NCBI RefSeq assembly: GCF_021245805.1
Contig: NZ_JAJJNF010000005.1
Span: 186,001 to 250,000 of the forward strand
Length of the DNA: 64,000 nucleotides
Source of the DNA: Mangrovimonas futianensis
GTDB lineage: Bacteria > Bacteroidota > Bacteroidia > Flavobacteriales > Flavobacteriaceae
Direction: 5' to 3'
Both the position numbers and the translations under genes were made by a program. Positions 24,425-33,850 of the stretch are shown here, one piece after another; position 1 is the first letter of the stretch, and each line of letters opens with the position of its first letter. The notes beneath the pieces were generated by a model. That model did no database searches, was not told where the DNA came from, and saw nothing but the letters and a program-made list of their open reading frames with translations.

Positions 24425-25765
24425 ATGGTTTTTTACCCAAAGAATACCGTAAAGTACTTCTTGTCAGTTTTTATTGTAACTGTGGTTTCTTCCTTTGCAT
24501 GGGCTCAATCAACCCCCATTCCAGATACCAATTTTGAACAGGCTCTGGTGACCCTGGGTATTGATACCAATGGAATGACAGGAGATATTTTGAATTGTGA
24601 TGCTGAAAATGTGACCACCCTTAATATTTTTGACAATTTTATTCACAATCTTGATGGTATCGAAGCATTTATAAGTTTAAGACATTTGAATGTTTATTCC
24701 AATAATTTGGAAGAAGTTGATTTAAGTCAAAATATAGATTTAAAATCTATAGATATCAAAGACAATCAGTTAAACGCTTTAAATATTCTGGCCAATTTAG
24801 AGCTGGAAGAACTTGACATCAGTAATAATAACATTTCCAATTTAGATGTTTCCAATAATCTCAACTTGGAATATTTATCCTGTAATTTAAATAATTTGTC
24901 TTCATTAGATGTTTCGGGAAATCCTGGATTGGAGTTTTTGTTATGCTATGGAAATAATTTAAACACAATCGATGTCTCATTGAATACCAATCTAAAGAGC
25001 TTATTTGTTGGCACCAATGATCTTTCAAATTTAGATATTAGCAATAATACTTTGTTAGAAATATTAGATTGTTCCCAATCCAATATATCCAATTTGAATT
25101 TAGATAATAACCCAGCATTATCATATTTAAACTGCTCAAATAATGGTTTAACCAGTTTAAATGTGAGCAGCAATCCACTATTGGAGAAAATTCTTATGTT
25201 CAATAATGAGGTTACAAATATCGATTTAAGTAGCAATCCACAATTAAGTTTGTTTTATGCAGCTAATAATCAATTGACATCCTTGGATTTATCAGATAAT
25301 GGGGTTTTGAGGAGAATACAGTGCCAGAATAATGAATTGACAACTGTTGATTTAAGAAATGGCAATAATGGGAATATTGTTGAATTTAACATGTCAGGTA
25401 ATGAGTCTTTGTCATGTATTATGGTCGATGAAACTACAGCCGTAACTCTTGCTAATTGGAACATAGGCGGTAATACATTTTTTGTAGCTAATGAAGAGGA
25501 ATGTGCTACTCTTTCGGTTAAGGAGGTTGAATTAGATAATACCATTCGCATTTATCCAAATCCAGTTATGGATACTTTAACGATTTCTAATGCTCCTAAT
25601 GACAGTGTTTTGGAGATTTTTAGCTTAAGAGGCGATTTAATTTTTCAACAAACATTACCTTTGCAGTCTTCTACGGTGAATGTCTCGCAACTATCAGCAG
25701 GAATCTATATGGCTTCAATTCACAATAAGGAATCAAAGACCATTAAAAAGCTGGTGGTCAAGTAA
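24425..25765 (+). CDS. Leucine-rich-repeat protein with T9SS sorting domain
   Basis: The 446-residue protein has a signal peptide (YFLSVFIVTVVSSFAWAQ) and then about 12 leucine-rich repeats of roughly 21 residues (about 70-340), with units such as LDISNNTLLEILDCSQSNIS. The C-terminal domain (about 370-446) has IRIYPNPVMDTLTI and ends in KKLVVK, the type A T9SS sorting signal. It should be exported and attached to or released from the cell surface. I start it at the ATG at 24425 so that the signal peptide is N-terminal. LRR surface proteins often bind other proteins or glycans. Confidence 0.92.
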   Translation: MVFYPKNTVKYFLSVFIVTVVSSFAWAQSTPIPDTNFEQALVTLGIDTNGMTGDILNCDAENVTTLNIFDNFIHNLDGIEAFISLRHLNVYSNNLEEVDLSQNIDLKSIDIKDNQLNALNILANLELEELDISNNNISNLDVSNNLNLEYLSCNLNNLSSLDVSGNPGLEFLLCYGNNLNTIDVSLNTNLKSLFVGTNDLSNLDISNNTLLEILDCSQSNISNLNLDNNPALSYLNCSNNGLTSLNVSSNPLLEKILMFNNEVTNIDLSSNPQLSLFYAANNQLTSLDLSDNGVLRRIQCQNNELTTVDLRNGNNGNIVEFNMSGNESLSCIMVDETTAVTLANWNIGGNTFFVANEEECATLSVKEVELDNTIRIYPNPVMDTLTISNAPNDSVLEIFSLRGDLIFQQTLPLQSSTVNVSQLSAGIYMASIHNKESKTIKKLVVK

Positions 25766-25802
25766 AAAAAAAGGAGAGAGCTATTATGAAAATTCTCCCT
25801 CC
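25764..25802 (-). terminator. Probable terminator of the nitroreductase gene
   Basis: GGAGAGAG at 25773-25780 pairs with CTCCCTCC at 25795-25802 with one mismatch around a 14-base loop. On the minus strand the stem is followed by a U tract (A run at 25764-25772). It lies 35 bases past the nitroreductase stop. Confidence 0.55.
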
Positions 25803-25836
25803 AAATAAACTTGATCAAATTAGGAATGGGTTACTA

Positions 25837-26439
25837 TTATTTAAAATCCCCTTTAAAAATAAATTCCTTTTGATCTTTACGCTTTCTAACTTCTTCTAAT
25901 TCGGATTCTTTTAAGTCTTCTGGAAGTTTATCAGGATCTCCGCCATAAAATCCAATGGCTGCAGATGTCGCTATATGATAATCCTCAGGTAAATTAAATT
26001 CCTTTTTTGCATCTTGATGTTTTACACCTCCCATTTGATGGACCGCAATTCCCATGGATTGTGCCTGAATACTTAGTGTAGCCATAAACAATCCTACATC
26101 ATGAAGTGCATGAAAATTTTCATTGCCATTTGGGTTTTTGGTATTGTAAGCTGTAAGAAGAAGGATAGGGGCATTTTTAACCCATCCTTGATTAAAATCA
26201 CTTAAAACATTATAAATTCTTTCGTACGTTTCACTTCCTTTTTCTCCCCAAATAATGGCCCATGGTTGCAGATTATTGGAGCTTGGAGCCCATCTACCTG
26301 CTTCAAAAAGCGTTTTCATGTCTTCTTCGCTAACCATTTGCTCATCAAAAACCCTAGGACTCCATCTATTTTTTATTAATGGATGGATATCATGGGATAC
26401 GGGTGTTTCTTTGTTTATTGATTTTTTTATTTTTTCCAT
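25837..26439 (-). CDS. Nitroreductase family protein
   Basis: The 200-residue protein has the FMN-dependent nitroreductase pattern: IKNRWSPRVFDEQMVSEEDM, LFEAGRWAPSSNNLQPW (FMN binding), and the late AAIGFYGGDP. These flavoproteins reduce nitro compounds, quinones or other electron acceptors with NAD(P)H in the cytoplasm; the substrate cannot be told from sequence. It is a single gene on the minus strand. Confidence 0.92.
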   Translation of the reverse strand: MEKIKKSINKETPVSHDIHPLIKNRWSPRVFDEQMVSEEDMKTLFEAGRWAPSSNNLQPWAIIWGEKGSETYERIYNVLSDFNQGWVKNAPILLLTAYNTKNPNGNENFHALHDVGLFMATLSIQAQSMGIAVHQMGGVKHQDAKKEFNLPEDYHIATSAAIGFYGGDPDKLPEDLKESELEEVRKRKDQKEFIFKGDFK

Positions 26440-26644
26440 GAGACTAAAATACCAATTATTATAGAGTTTTTAAGGCAATCGTTAAAATCCTTGTGTCAAT
26501 TTTTGATGCTTTTGTTTTTTTAAAAAGAATTTCGATATTTCTTTGAATCTGTCATTTTTATTTTGAACTTTTGCTTGTTCAAAGTCATAATTATTTTCTG
26601 TTTTTATAAGACACCAAATTATATGACAAATAAAAATAGATGCT

Positions 26645-28417
26645 TTGAGTCCCTTTAAAAAAGAAAATCTTTTTACTTCAAAACTTCTTTATCAAATAGC
26701 CTTCCTTTCAAGCGTGTTAGGTGTGTTGATGTTTTTGCTGGATTTTGGTTATGACAAATCATTGGAGATCCAAAGAATTTTCAATACGTTTTATTTTGTG
26801 GTTATAGGTTTGGGAATTGGCGTGACCATTCTGAGATATATTGAGAAGCTAAAAGAAATTAAACGGTCAGTCATTATTTTTGACGTAGTTACTATCCTAA
26901 TTACGCTAAATATCCTATACGCTCATTTTTTGGGAGAAGAGGCTCACAAGCATATTTCTTTTTTATACAATGACAATTGGGTAAAATTTGCTATCCTATT
27001 AACCTTTATAAGGGAGTTTTCAGAACAAAATATTAGTTACAAAAAAACCTTGATGAATCCCGCTCAGTTGTTTATCATGAGTTTTTTTGGAATCATTTTG
27101 GTTGGGACTTTATTACTTATGCTCCCGAATGCAACTTATGAAGGGTTATCATTTTTAGATGCTTTGTTTACTTCTACAAGTGCTGTTTGTGTAACGGGGT
27201 TAATTGTGGTAGATACAGGTAGTTATTTTACTGTTTTTGGACAATCAGTTATTCTAGCACTTATTCAGGCAGGTGGTATTGGGATATTGACAGTGGCCAG
27301 TTATTTTAGCTACTTTTTTAAAGGAGGCTCTAGTTATGAAAACCAGCAGACGTTAAGTGACATGACAGGAGCCAATAAGCTGGGAGAGGTATTTACAACC
27401 TTTAAACGGATTTTGGCCATTACTTTTTCTATCGAAATTGTGGCTTCAGTTCTCATTTTTGTTAGTGTTCGAAAGGATCTATTTGAAAGTTTTTTTGAAA
27501 GGATCTTTTTTTCAGTTTTTCACAGTATTTCAGCTTTTTGTAATGCCGGTTTTTCCACCTTGTCGAATAGTATTTATGAAGAAGGATTTAGGTACAACTA
27601 TGTGCTCCAACTTGTATTAATTGTAGCCTTTGTTCTGGGTGGATTGGGTTTTCCTATAGTGGTAAACCTTTTGAAGTATATCAAGTATTTCATTAATAGA
27701 AAGGTATTCTATTTATCAGGAATGGAAGAAACCTATAAACCCTGGGTATTACACATCAATAGTAGGATATCCTTGGTGACAACGGCCATTTTAACCATAG
27801 TCGGGACTATAGCTTTTTTTATTGATGAGTATAATAATACTTTGGCAGAACATAGCGCATTTGGAAAGTTTGTAACCGCTTTATTTGGGGCAACTACACC
27901 CAGAACCGCTGGATTCAATACCATAGATATGGCCGAATTACATTTTTCTACGGTCATGTTAATCTTTTTTCTGATGTGGGTGGGAGCTTCACCAGCATCT
28001 ACTGGAGGAGGTATTAAAACCAATACGTTTGCCATAGCAACCCTAAATTTTTTGAGTTTGGCAAAAGGAAAAACCAAAATCGAAATTTTTAGGAGAGAGA
28101 TTGCAGAAATTTCAGTGAGAAGAGCCTTTGCAGCCATTTCTTTATCGCTTATGGTGATTGGAACAGGGATTATCTTAATTTCCATTTTCGACAAAGACAT
28201 GAAATTATTAGATATCGCTTTTGAATGTTTTTCAGCATATAGTACGGTTGGTTTAAGTCTCGGTATTACTGCTGCATTGAGTCCTCTTAGTAAATTTGTC
28301 ATCATTGCGATTATGTTTATTGGGAGAGTAAGTATGTTGACTATTCTTATCGCACTATTTAAAAAGGTGAAACAGAAGAATTACAGATACCCTACAGAGG
28401 AAATTACAATCAATTAA
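26645..28417 (+). CDS. TrkH/KtrB-type potassium transporter
   Basis: This 590-residue membrane protein has the four pore loops of the TrkH/KtrB family, each with its filter glycine: SAVCVTGLIVV, SAFCNAGFSTL, TTPRTAGFNTI and SAYSTVGLSLG. Extra N-terminal helices (about 12-150) precede the pore unit. It imports K+ across the inner membrane with the RCK subunit encoded 12 bases downstream. The start is a TTG at 26645 because the upstream in-frame codons hold a stop and no ATG. A tiny out-of-frame ATG-CTT-TGA sits across it. Confidence 0.95.
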   Translation: MSPFKKENLFTSKLLYQIAFLSSVLGVLMFLLDFGYDKSLEIQRIFNTFYFVVIGLGIGVTILRYIEKLKEIKRSVIIFDVVTILITLNILYAHFLGEEAHKHISFLYNDNWVKFAILLTFIREFSEQNISYKKTLMNPAQLFIMSFFGIILVGTLLLMLPNATYEGLSFLDALFTSTSAVCVTGLIVVDTGSYFTVFGQSVILALIQAGGIGILTVASYFSYFFKGGSSYENQQTLSDMTGANKLGEVFTTFKRILAITFSIEIVASVLIFVSVRKDLFESFFERIFFSVFHSISAFCNAGFSTLSNSIYEEGFRYNYVLQLVLIVAFVLGGLGFPIVVNLLKYIKYFINRKVFYLSGMEETYKPWVLHINSRISLVTTAILTIVGTIAFFIDEYNNTLAEHSAFGKFVTALFGATTPRTAGFNTIDMAELHFSTVMLIFFLMWVGASPASTGGGIKTNTFAIATLNFLSLAKGKTKIEIFRREIAEISVRRAFAAISLSLMVIGTGIILISIFDKDMKLLDIAFECFSAYSTVGLSLGITAALSPLSKFVIIAIMFIGRVSMLTILIALFKKVKQKNYRYPTEEITIN

Positions 28418-28429
28418 AAAGATTTTGTT

Positions 28430-29116
28430 ATGAAATATATTGTTGTTGGATTAGGAAGTTTTGGATCGGCTCTAGCCGTCAAACTTACCGAACAAGGCAA
28501 TGAGGTTATAGGTATTGATACTAGTATGGATAAAGTGGAGAGCTATAAGGAGAAGATTTCCCATACCATTTGCATGGATGCCACAGATGAGTTTACCGTG
28601 TCTGGATTGCCCCTTAAAGATACTGATATGGTAGTTATAGCCATTGGTGAGAACAGAGGTGCCAATGTAATGGCAACAGCTCTTTTTAAAAACATGAATG
28701 TGAAAAAGTTGGTTAGTAGAGCTATTGATTCCCTTCATGAAAAAGTATTGTATGCCATCGGTGTACATCAAATAGTTCATCCGGAACAAGAATCGGCGGA
28801 AAGATGGGCCAAAAAATTATGTCTCAAGGGAATTTTGGATTCCTTTGAGTTAAGTGAGGAATTCAGTATTGTTGAAATTAATGTGCCAACACAATTTTAT
28901 GGCAAAACCATAAAGGATATAAATATTAGAGAAAATTTCAATCTGCTCATATTGACCACCATGTCCGCTTCCGAAGAAAAGAATTTATTAGGTACCTCAA
29001 AGCAAGTTTTCAAGGTTCATGGAGTGGCCGATCCCAACTATGTGCTTCATAAGGAAGATATTTTGGTAGTCTACGGTGCCAAGAAAGATATCAATAGATT
29101 TGTACAATCTAAATAG
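28430..29116 (+). CDS. TrkA/KtrA-type RCK regulatory subunit
   Basis: The 228-residue protein has an RCK_N Rossmann domain starting KYIVVGLGSFGSALAVKL (the GxGxxG nucleotide site) and an RCK_C domain from about residue 140 (FSIVEINVPTQFYGKTIKDI). It lies just after the TrkH-type gene and should form its cytoplasmic gating ring, opening the channel according to bound nucleotide. Confidence 0.95.
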   Translation: MKYIVVGLGSFGSALAVKLTEQGNEVIGIDTSMDKVESYKEKISHTICMDATDEFTVSGLPLKDTDMVVIAIGENRGANVMATALFKNMNVKKLVSRAIDSLHEKVLYAIGVHQIVHPEQESAERWAKKLCLKGILDSFELSEEFSIVEINVPTQFYGKTIKDINIRENFNLLILTTMSASEEKNLLGTSKQVFKVHGVADPNYVLHKEDILVVYGAKKDINRFVQSK

Positions 29117-29141
29117 TTTCGTTTAACATCAATAAAATCTT

Positions 29142-30029
29142 CTAGGGCAGCAACACTTCGTGGGTATGTTTTTTCATATTCTCAGCCATTTTTTCAATAG
29201 GCAAATCATCGGAATCCCAACCAAACGGATCTTCTATGGCTTCAGCAATAAGTTCTAAAGAAGCCAATACATAAAAAACAAAAGGTACTGCTAAAGCGAC
29301 AAAATACCCTAAAGAAAACACATATCCCATGGGTAAAGTAGCGACATAAAAAACAATAAACTTTTTTAAGAAGGTACTGTAAGAATGGGGGATAGGTGTA
29401 TTTTTAATTCGTTCACAAGCACCACAGATATTGGTAAATCCTTCCAATTCATTATTTACAGCTAATAACTGTTCACCTGAGATAATCCCTTGTTGATATA
29501 AGATATTCGTTTTTTTAAATAGGAGTGAGGCTACTTGATTGGGAGCGTGCTTCTTTTTACTGAAGGCATCTCCAAGTTCTGGGTGTTCATTTTCATCCAA
29601 CATGAAGGTTGAATAATCAGACCTTAAGAATGCATACAAACTTTGGGAATACATGGGAATCGCTTTTCTATAAAAATGACGATTTGCTTTGTCATCTTTA
29701 GGGAGTAAGGCATTCATTTTAAGGGCTAAATTTCTACTGGTATTGGTAAGGGCGCCCCATTGCTTTCTGGCTTCCCACCAACGATCATATGCCGTATTGG
29801 TTCTAAAAACCAATAGTAAGGATAATGCAAAACCCAATAAATTATGTACTACGGTAATGTTCTTTACCCAGTGTTTGGCTGATAGATTAAAATATTCCAA
29901 TTCTAAGTAGGCAACACCATATGAAAAGGCGGCTGTAATAAACAAATAGGGAGTCAGTTTTCTTAACGTATCTGATTTATGAACATAAAATACAGCCTTA
30001 AACCACTCTTTTGGGTTATATATTTCCAT
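29142..30029 (-). CDS. Bestrophin-family (UPF0187) membrane protein
   Basis: The 295-residue protein has the bacterial bestrophin pattern: LLGFALSLLLVFRTNTAYDRWWEARKQWG-like region (the FRTNTAYDRWWEAR segment), NTSRNLALKM and, near the C-terminus, IAEAIEDPFGWDSDDLP. These proteins form pentameric channels in the inner membrane. The open frame runs upstream to 30116, but the ATG at 30029 (MEIYNPKEWFKAVF) gives the family's usual start. Confidence 0.93.
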   Translation of the reverse strand: MEIYNPKEWFKAVFYVHKSDTLRKLTPYLFITAAFSYGVAYLELEYFNLSAKHWVKNITVVHNLLGFALSLLLVFRTNTAYDRWWEARKQWGALTNTSRNLALKMNALLPKDDKANRHFYRKAIPMYSQSLYAFLRSDYSTFMLDENEHPELGDAFSKKKHAPNQVASLLFKKTNILYQQGIISGEQLLAVNNELEGFTNICGACERIKNTPIPHSYSTFLKKFIVFYVATLPMGYVFSLGYFVALAVPFVFYVLASLELIAEAIEDPFGWDSDDLPIEKMAENMKKHTHEVLLP

Positions 30030-30118
30030 AGAAACAAATATAAAAAATGAGAACAATTTTAGAAATATAGAATCGGAACGGATGGTGCAAAAGAAATATA
30101 TAATTTTGTTTAACAAAA

Positions 30119-30143
30119 AGTTTAAAAAGTTAAACTAAATTTG
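30119..30143 (+). promoter_or_regulatory. Inverted repeat joined to a -7 box
   Basis: AGTTTAA (30119-30125) and TTAAACT (30130-30136) form a perfect inverted repeat, which runs into TAAATTTG (30136-30143), a full match to the Bacteroidota -7 consensus. A repressor bound here would block the promoter. The box AAGTTAAAC recurs at 30337-30345, closer to the old yellow enzyme gene. Confidence 0.45.
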
Positions 30144-30271
30144 TATATTTATACTGTAAATAAGTTAGTTGATATTTATAATGATTGATCCCAAGTAATT
30201 TGGATGAGCATTTAGTTTTTTGATTGATGGGTTTATTCTTCCTATAGAATAGTTGATTAATGAGTTTTTTA

Positions 30272-30303
30272 AAAGCGGTCTAAAACAAGGTTTAGGCCGC
30301 TTT
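30272..30303 (+). terminator. Strong hairpin in the leader region before the old yellow enzyme gene
   Basis: AAAGCGGTCTAAA (30272-30284) pairs with TTTAGGCCGCTTT (30291-30303), 13 pairs with one G-U, around ACAAGG; the sequence CCATTTTTT follows. It resembles an intrinsic terminator with an interrupted U tract, yet no gene precedes it on this strand. It may end a small RNA or act as an attenuator. Confidence 0.45.
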
Positions 30304-30428
30304 CCATTTTTTAATTTATTGAAGTTTCATAAATTGAAGTTAAACAATTAATTTGCCTAGGAAAATAATACCATGTTTAGTAATTTTAAAAAATCAAAAT
30401 AATTTAATAGTTAAATCCAACAAATAAT

Positions 30429-31538
30429 ATGAGTAAACAAGCTTTATTACAACCATATCAATCAAATAATTTAGATTTAAAAAATAGAGTGGTGATGGCT
30501 CCTATGACACGCAGTAGAGCCAATAATCCAGAGAAAAAACCAACAGAAGATCTTCAAGGGCTTTATTATCAACAGCGAGCAAGTGCTGGTCTAATTATTT
30601 CTGAGGGATCTCAGGTGTCTGAAGAGGCTGTTGGCTATATAAACACACCAGGTATACACAGTAAAGAGCAGGTTGAGGGATGGAAATTGGTAACAGATAA
30701 AGTTCATAATGAAGGAGGAAAAATTTTTATTCAGTTATGGCATGTGGGTAGAATGTCTCATCCAGATTTTCATAATGGTGATTTGCCATTGGCGCCATCG
30801 CCTATAAATCCGAATGCCCAATCTTACACACCAGAAGGATTCAAAGATACAGTTGCCCCCAAGGAAATGACCAAGGAGGATATTCTGCGAACCATTAATG
30901 ATTTTAAGCAGGCAGCAAAAAATGCTATGGAAGCTGGATTTGACGGGGTAGAAATACATTCATCAAACGGATATTTATTTCACCAGTTCTTCAACGCCAC
31001 ATCCAATACGCGTATAGACGAATATGGTGGAAGTATAGAGAACAGAGCGCGTTTCTTTTTCGAGGTTTTAGATGCTATTAAAGAAGTGATGCCAGAGCAA
31101 AAGATAGGGGCCCGTTTTAATCCGTCTTTAAATGGTGTTTTCGGAATGACAATGGATGAAGAAACCATACCAACCTTTGAATATATTATTAAAAAATTAA
31201 ACGATTATGACTTGGCTTATATACACCTTTCAGAACCGTTTACAGATGTTTCGGATATATCATATGCGGTGACGGAAATAGCCAAACATTTTAGACCGCT
31301 TTATAATGGAACTTTGATTATTAACTCTAATTTTGATCAAGAAAAGGGAAATCAGGTCATTGAAAATGGGGATGCGGATTTAGTAGCATACGGAAAACCT
31401 TTTATTTCAAATCCAGATTTAGTGGAACGTTTCGCCAATAATTTGGAATTGACCGAATGGAATCAAGATACTTTTTATACGCCAGGAAAAGAAGGATACA
31501 CCGACTATCCAAAAATTTCTAAGCTAGCAGCTTCTTAA
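30429..31538 (+). CDS. Old yellow enzyme family alkene reductase
   Basis: The 369-residue protein is a typical FMN TIM barrel of the NemA/OYE type: NRVVMAPMTRSRA, YYQQRASAGLIISEGSQVS, IQLWHVGRMSHPDF, and the substrate-binding HSSNGYLFHQFFN with the His/Asn pair. The late phosphate loop GDADLVAYGKPFISNPDLVER is present. Such enzymes reduce activated C=C bonds and nitro compounds in the cytoplasm. It has a long upstream region with a putative operator, and a terminator follows. Confidence 0.95.
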   Translation: MSKQALLQPYQSNNLDLKNRVVMAPMTRSRANNPEKKPTEDLQGLYYQQRASAGLIISEGSQVSEEAVGYINTPGIHSKEQVEGWKLVTDKVHNEGGKIFIQLWHVGRMSHPDFHNGDLPLAPSPINPNAQSYTPEGFKDTVAPKEMTKEDILRTINDFKQAAKNAMEAGFDGVEIHSSNGYLFHQFFNATSNTRIDEYGGSIENRARFFFEVLDAIKEVMPEQKIGARFNPSLNGVFGMTMDEETIPTFEYIIKKLNDYDLAYIHLSEPFTDVSDISYAVTEIAKHFRPLYNGTLIINSNFDQEKGNQVIENGDADLVAYGKPFISNPDLVERFANNLELTEWNQDTFYTPGKEGYTDYPKISKLAAS

Positions 31539-31562
31539 AAAGCATATAAATAATACATAACG

Positions 31563-31597
31563 AAAGTACTACCTCAATTGATTTGGGTAGTACTTTT
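31563..31597 (+). terminator. Terminator after the old yellow enzyme gene
   Basis: AAAGTACTACC at 31563-31573 pairs perfectly with GGTAGTACTTT at 31586-31596. The T run is short, so strength is uncertain. The convergent cytochrome gene ends just beyond it. Confidence 0.7.
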
Positions 31598-31612
31598 CTA
31601 TGATTCACCTGA

Positions 31613-33574
31613 TTATTTAACTACTAAAAATTTAGTAATTATAGAATCATTTAACCGAATACGCATTATATAAGTCCCTTTTGAAATGTAATCAAGTTTT
31701 AAGGTGATGCTGTTGTCTACATAATTGAAATTTTCTTTATTATTGAATTCTTGCACCAGAGTGCCATTACTTGTAAATATGGAAATATTTAGGTTTTGGA
31801 TTTCATTGGAATGAAACTTTAAGTGAACTTCATTTGAGGCTGGGTTTGGAAATATGCTAATCAATTCTTTTGGTTCTGAAGAATCAGGTAGATTTAAAAA
31901 ATCTAAAATTAATTCTTCTTCAGCCATCAATTCGGGCGCTGATTTCCCATGAGCCACCCACAAATCATACAGCTCTTGCCCTTTGGAATTGGTTTCATTA
32001 AAATTCAATAAAAAATCAATATATTCTTTTGAAACAGTTTGATAGAACAACTGGACCACAACTTTATAAGTGTTTTCTGGGATCTCAAAATAGGTAATGT
32101 CCCAGTAGGAGCCGTCTTCATAAGAATATCCCACTGGTGCAGCTTGAATGGCTTCAAAATTAGCATTTGTAAAGCCTCTTGGAGGAATACGATTGTCTTT
32201 AACAATTAGGTTGTTTAGTGCAAAATGAAATGATTCGCCAGGGTTATAAGTGTAGCTGGTTGTACTATTAGCATTGGCAATTTCAGCTACTTCTTCACTA
32301 ATGCCCAATTTTGCCTCATAAATTTTAGTGTTTTCTAAATCCAAAACTGCTGTTTCCGAATCATAAGAACCAGATTCAAATAATACATTATTGTTAGTGT
32401 CATAAGCTACCAAATGAATCCACATACGTCTTCCTTCTGGATATCCAGATGGTAACTTATGGCCGGTCTCATTGGTTATTTTTACTTCAATTTCTAAATC
32501 ATCATCCATAATGGCTTGCAGATCCATGGTTGCCGCATGTTGAAGCATATATTGAGCCCTTAGAATACCATCATCAAGGGCAGATTGATCCACATTACTA
32601 TCATTACTGTATAAATCTTTTATCAATAAGGGAACAAATGTATTTCCTCCAGTGAGGTCATGCTGTCCCAAATCATTTCTTATAGGAGAAAAGGATTTAT
32701 TGGAACCTTTCCCTGTTACTTCCTTCATATGACAATCCTGACAGGATATGACACTTTCTAGGTTACCTCCAAATGCATCTGAAACCACTCCTGTTTCTGA
32801 ATTATAGGCACTCATTTTCCATTCGCTAAATGTACGCTCAACGGGAAACATTTCATATGTGTCAAAATTGCTGGAAGGCAATCCTAATGTATTCGGTAAA
32901 TAAGTGCCATCAGGTTGTTTTGAATAAACCGGATTGCTTACATCATGACAAGTAGCACACATATTTGAGGAGGTGTGAAACTCAGAATACATGGTAGCAT
33001 GATTGGATTGAACATTTTCATAAGGCCCCCGTCTGATATCCTCAGAATCTATAACATACATCCCATTACCATGAACAGAAGGAACATTGGTAAGGTTTTC
33101 CATATATGTCACATCGTTGGCTATAGAGCTCATAGGGTCAACCATCTTGTGACAAACATGACATTGTACGCCTTGTCTATCATTTGTAGTAAGGGCAGAG
33201 CCATCAGTTGGGGTAGAGCGGCCCTCCAGCCATCCTCCTGGAGAATGACATCTGATGCACAAATCACCAGAAAAAGCAGCATCTTGATTTGAAATAGTCA
33301 ATGAAGCCTCAAATAAGGGATCCCGCATACTATGTGCCATCATGCTTCCACGCCATGTAAAAGCAGGTTCAGCATTGGTATCATAATTACCGTGGCAATT
33401 ATCGCACATGTTGGGTGAAGCAAATGTTCCCGATTGTAAGGGTTGGGATCCAGGCATAAAAAAGTCGTCTATAGTAGTAGGTACATAGAAACCTTGAACT
33501 CGATTGGAAACCCAGCTGGTGAAGATGAAGACCAAAACAACTAACGCAACCAATTTCAATTCTAAATGTTTCAT
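31613..33574 (-). CDS. Exported multiheme cytochrome c with T9SS sorting domain
   Basis: The 653-residue protein has an N-terminal hydrophobic export signal (LVALVVLVFIFTSWVS) and five heme c motifs: CDNCH (about 57), CIRCH (106), CHVCH (138), CATCH and CQDCH. Residues about 345-560 form a beta-rich domain without heme sites. The tail ISIFPNPASNEVHLKF to FLVVK is a T9SS sorting domain. The protein should move electrons at the cell surface. I use the ATG at 33574; a GTG two codons upstream is possible. The family is common in Bacteroidota but its partner is not known. Confidence 0.9.
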   Translation of the reverse strand: MKHLELKLVALVVLVFIFTSWVSNRVQGFYVPTTIDDFFMPGSQPLQSGTFASPNMCDNCHGNYDTNAEPAFTWRGSMMAHSMRDPLFEASLTISNQDAAFSGDLCIRCHSPGGWLEGRSTPTDGSALTTNDRQGVQCHVCHKMVDPMSSIANDVTYMENLTNVPSVHGNGMYVIDSEDIRRGPYENVQSNHATMYSEFHTSSNMCATCHDVSNPVYSKQPDGTYLPNTLGLPSSNFDTYEMFPVERTFSEWKMSAYNSETGVVSDAFGGNLESVISCQDCHMKEVTGKGSNKSFSPIRNDLGQHDLTGGNTFVPLLIKDLYSNDSNVDQSALDDGILRAQYMLQHAATMDLQAIMDDDLEIEVKITNETGHKLPSGYPEGRRMWIHLVAYDTNNNVLFESGSYDSETAVLDLENTKIYEAKLGISEEVAEIANANSTTSYTYNPGESFHFALNNLIVKDNRIPPRGFTNANFEAIQAAPVGYSYEDGSYWDITYFEIPENTYKVVVQLFYQTVSKEYIDFLLNFNETNSKGQELYDLWVAHGKSAPELMAEEELILDFLNLPDSSEPKELISIFPNPASNEVHLKFHSNEIQNLNISIFTSNGTLVQEFNNKENFNYVDNSITLKLDYISKGTYIMRIRLNDSIITKFLVVK

Positions 33575-33850
33575 AATCACTTAGTTTAAACTGTTTTGTG
33601 TAAGGGGAAGTCTTATAAAGTTATGTAGCGAAAACTTAATTTCCTATGATAAATATCATTTTAATTAGTAGGTTAATTTTTAGAGTTCAAATCGTTCTTT
33701 GATATGAAGAATATTTTACAAACCCCTGTAGTTTGTCGAATTTTTTTGAACCTATTTTCGGTTAATCGTGTATTTTTTTAGTTCATAAGATTTTTTATGT
33801 GGCGTTTAGTTAATCAATTAATTTTAAACCGATTAATTAAATAATACCTC
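33575..33850. other. Intergenic region of 276 bases
   Basis: This is the divergent promoter region between the cytochrome and the dioxygenase-like gene. It is very AT-rich. I see no small gene, no strong hairpin and no unambiguous promoter. Confidence 0.5.

Larger units (their letters stand above)
30030..30428. other. Intergenic region of 399 bases with operator, promoter and hairpin
   Basis: This region lies between the divergent bestrophin and old yellow enzyme genes. It holds an operator-like inverted repeat and -7 box (30119-30143), a strong hairpin (30272-30303) and a second copy of the AAGTTAAAC box (30337-30345). I see only very short reading frames, none convincing. Confidence 0.6.

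Noticed and set aside
25773..25802. Hairpin after the LRR gene as its own terminator
   Set aside because: It has no T run on the plus strand. The U tract lies on the minus-strand side, so it belongs to the nitroreductase gene.
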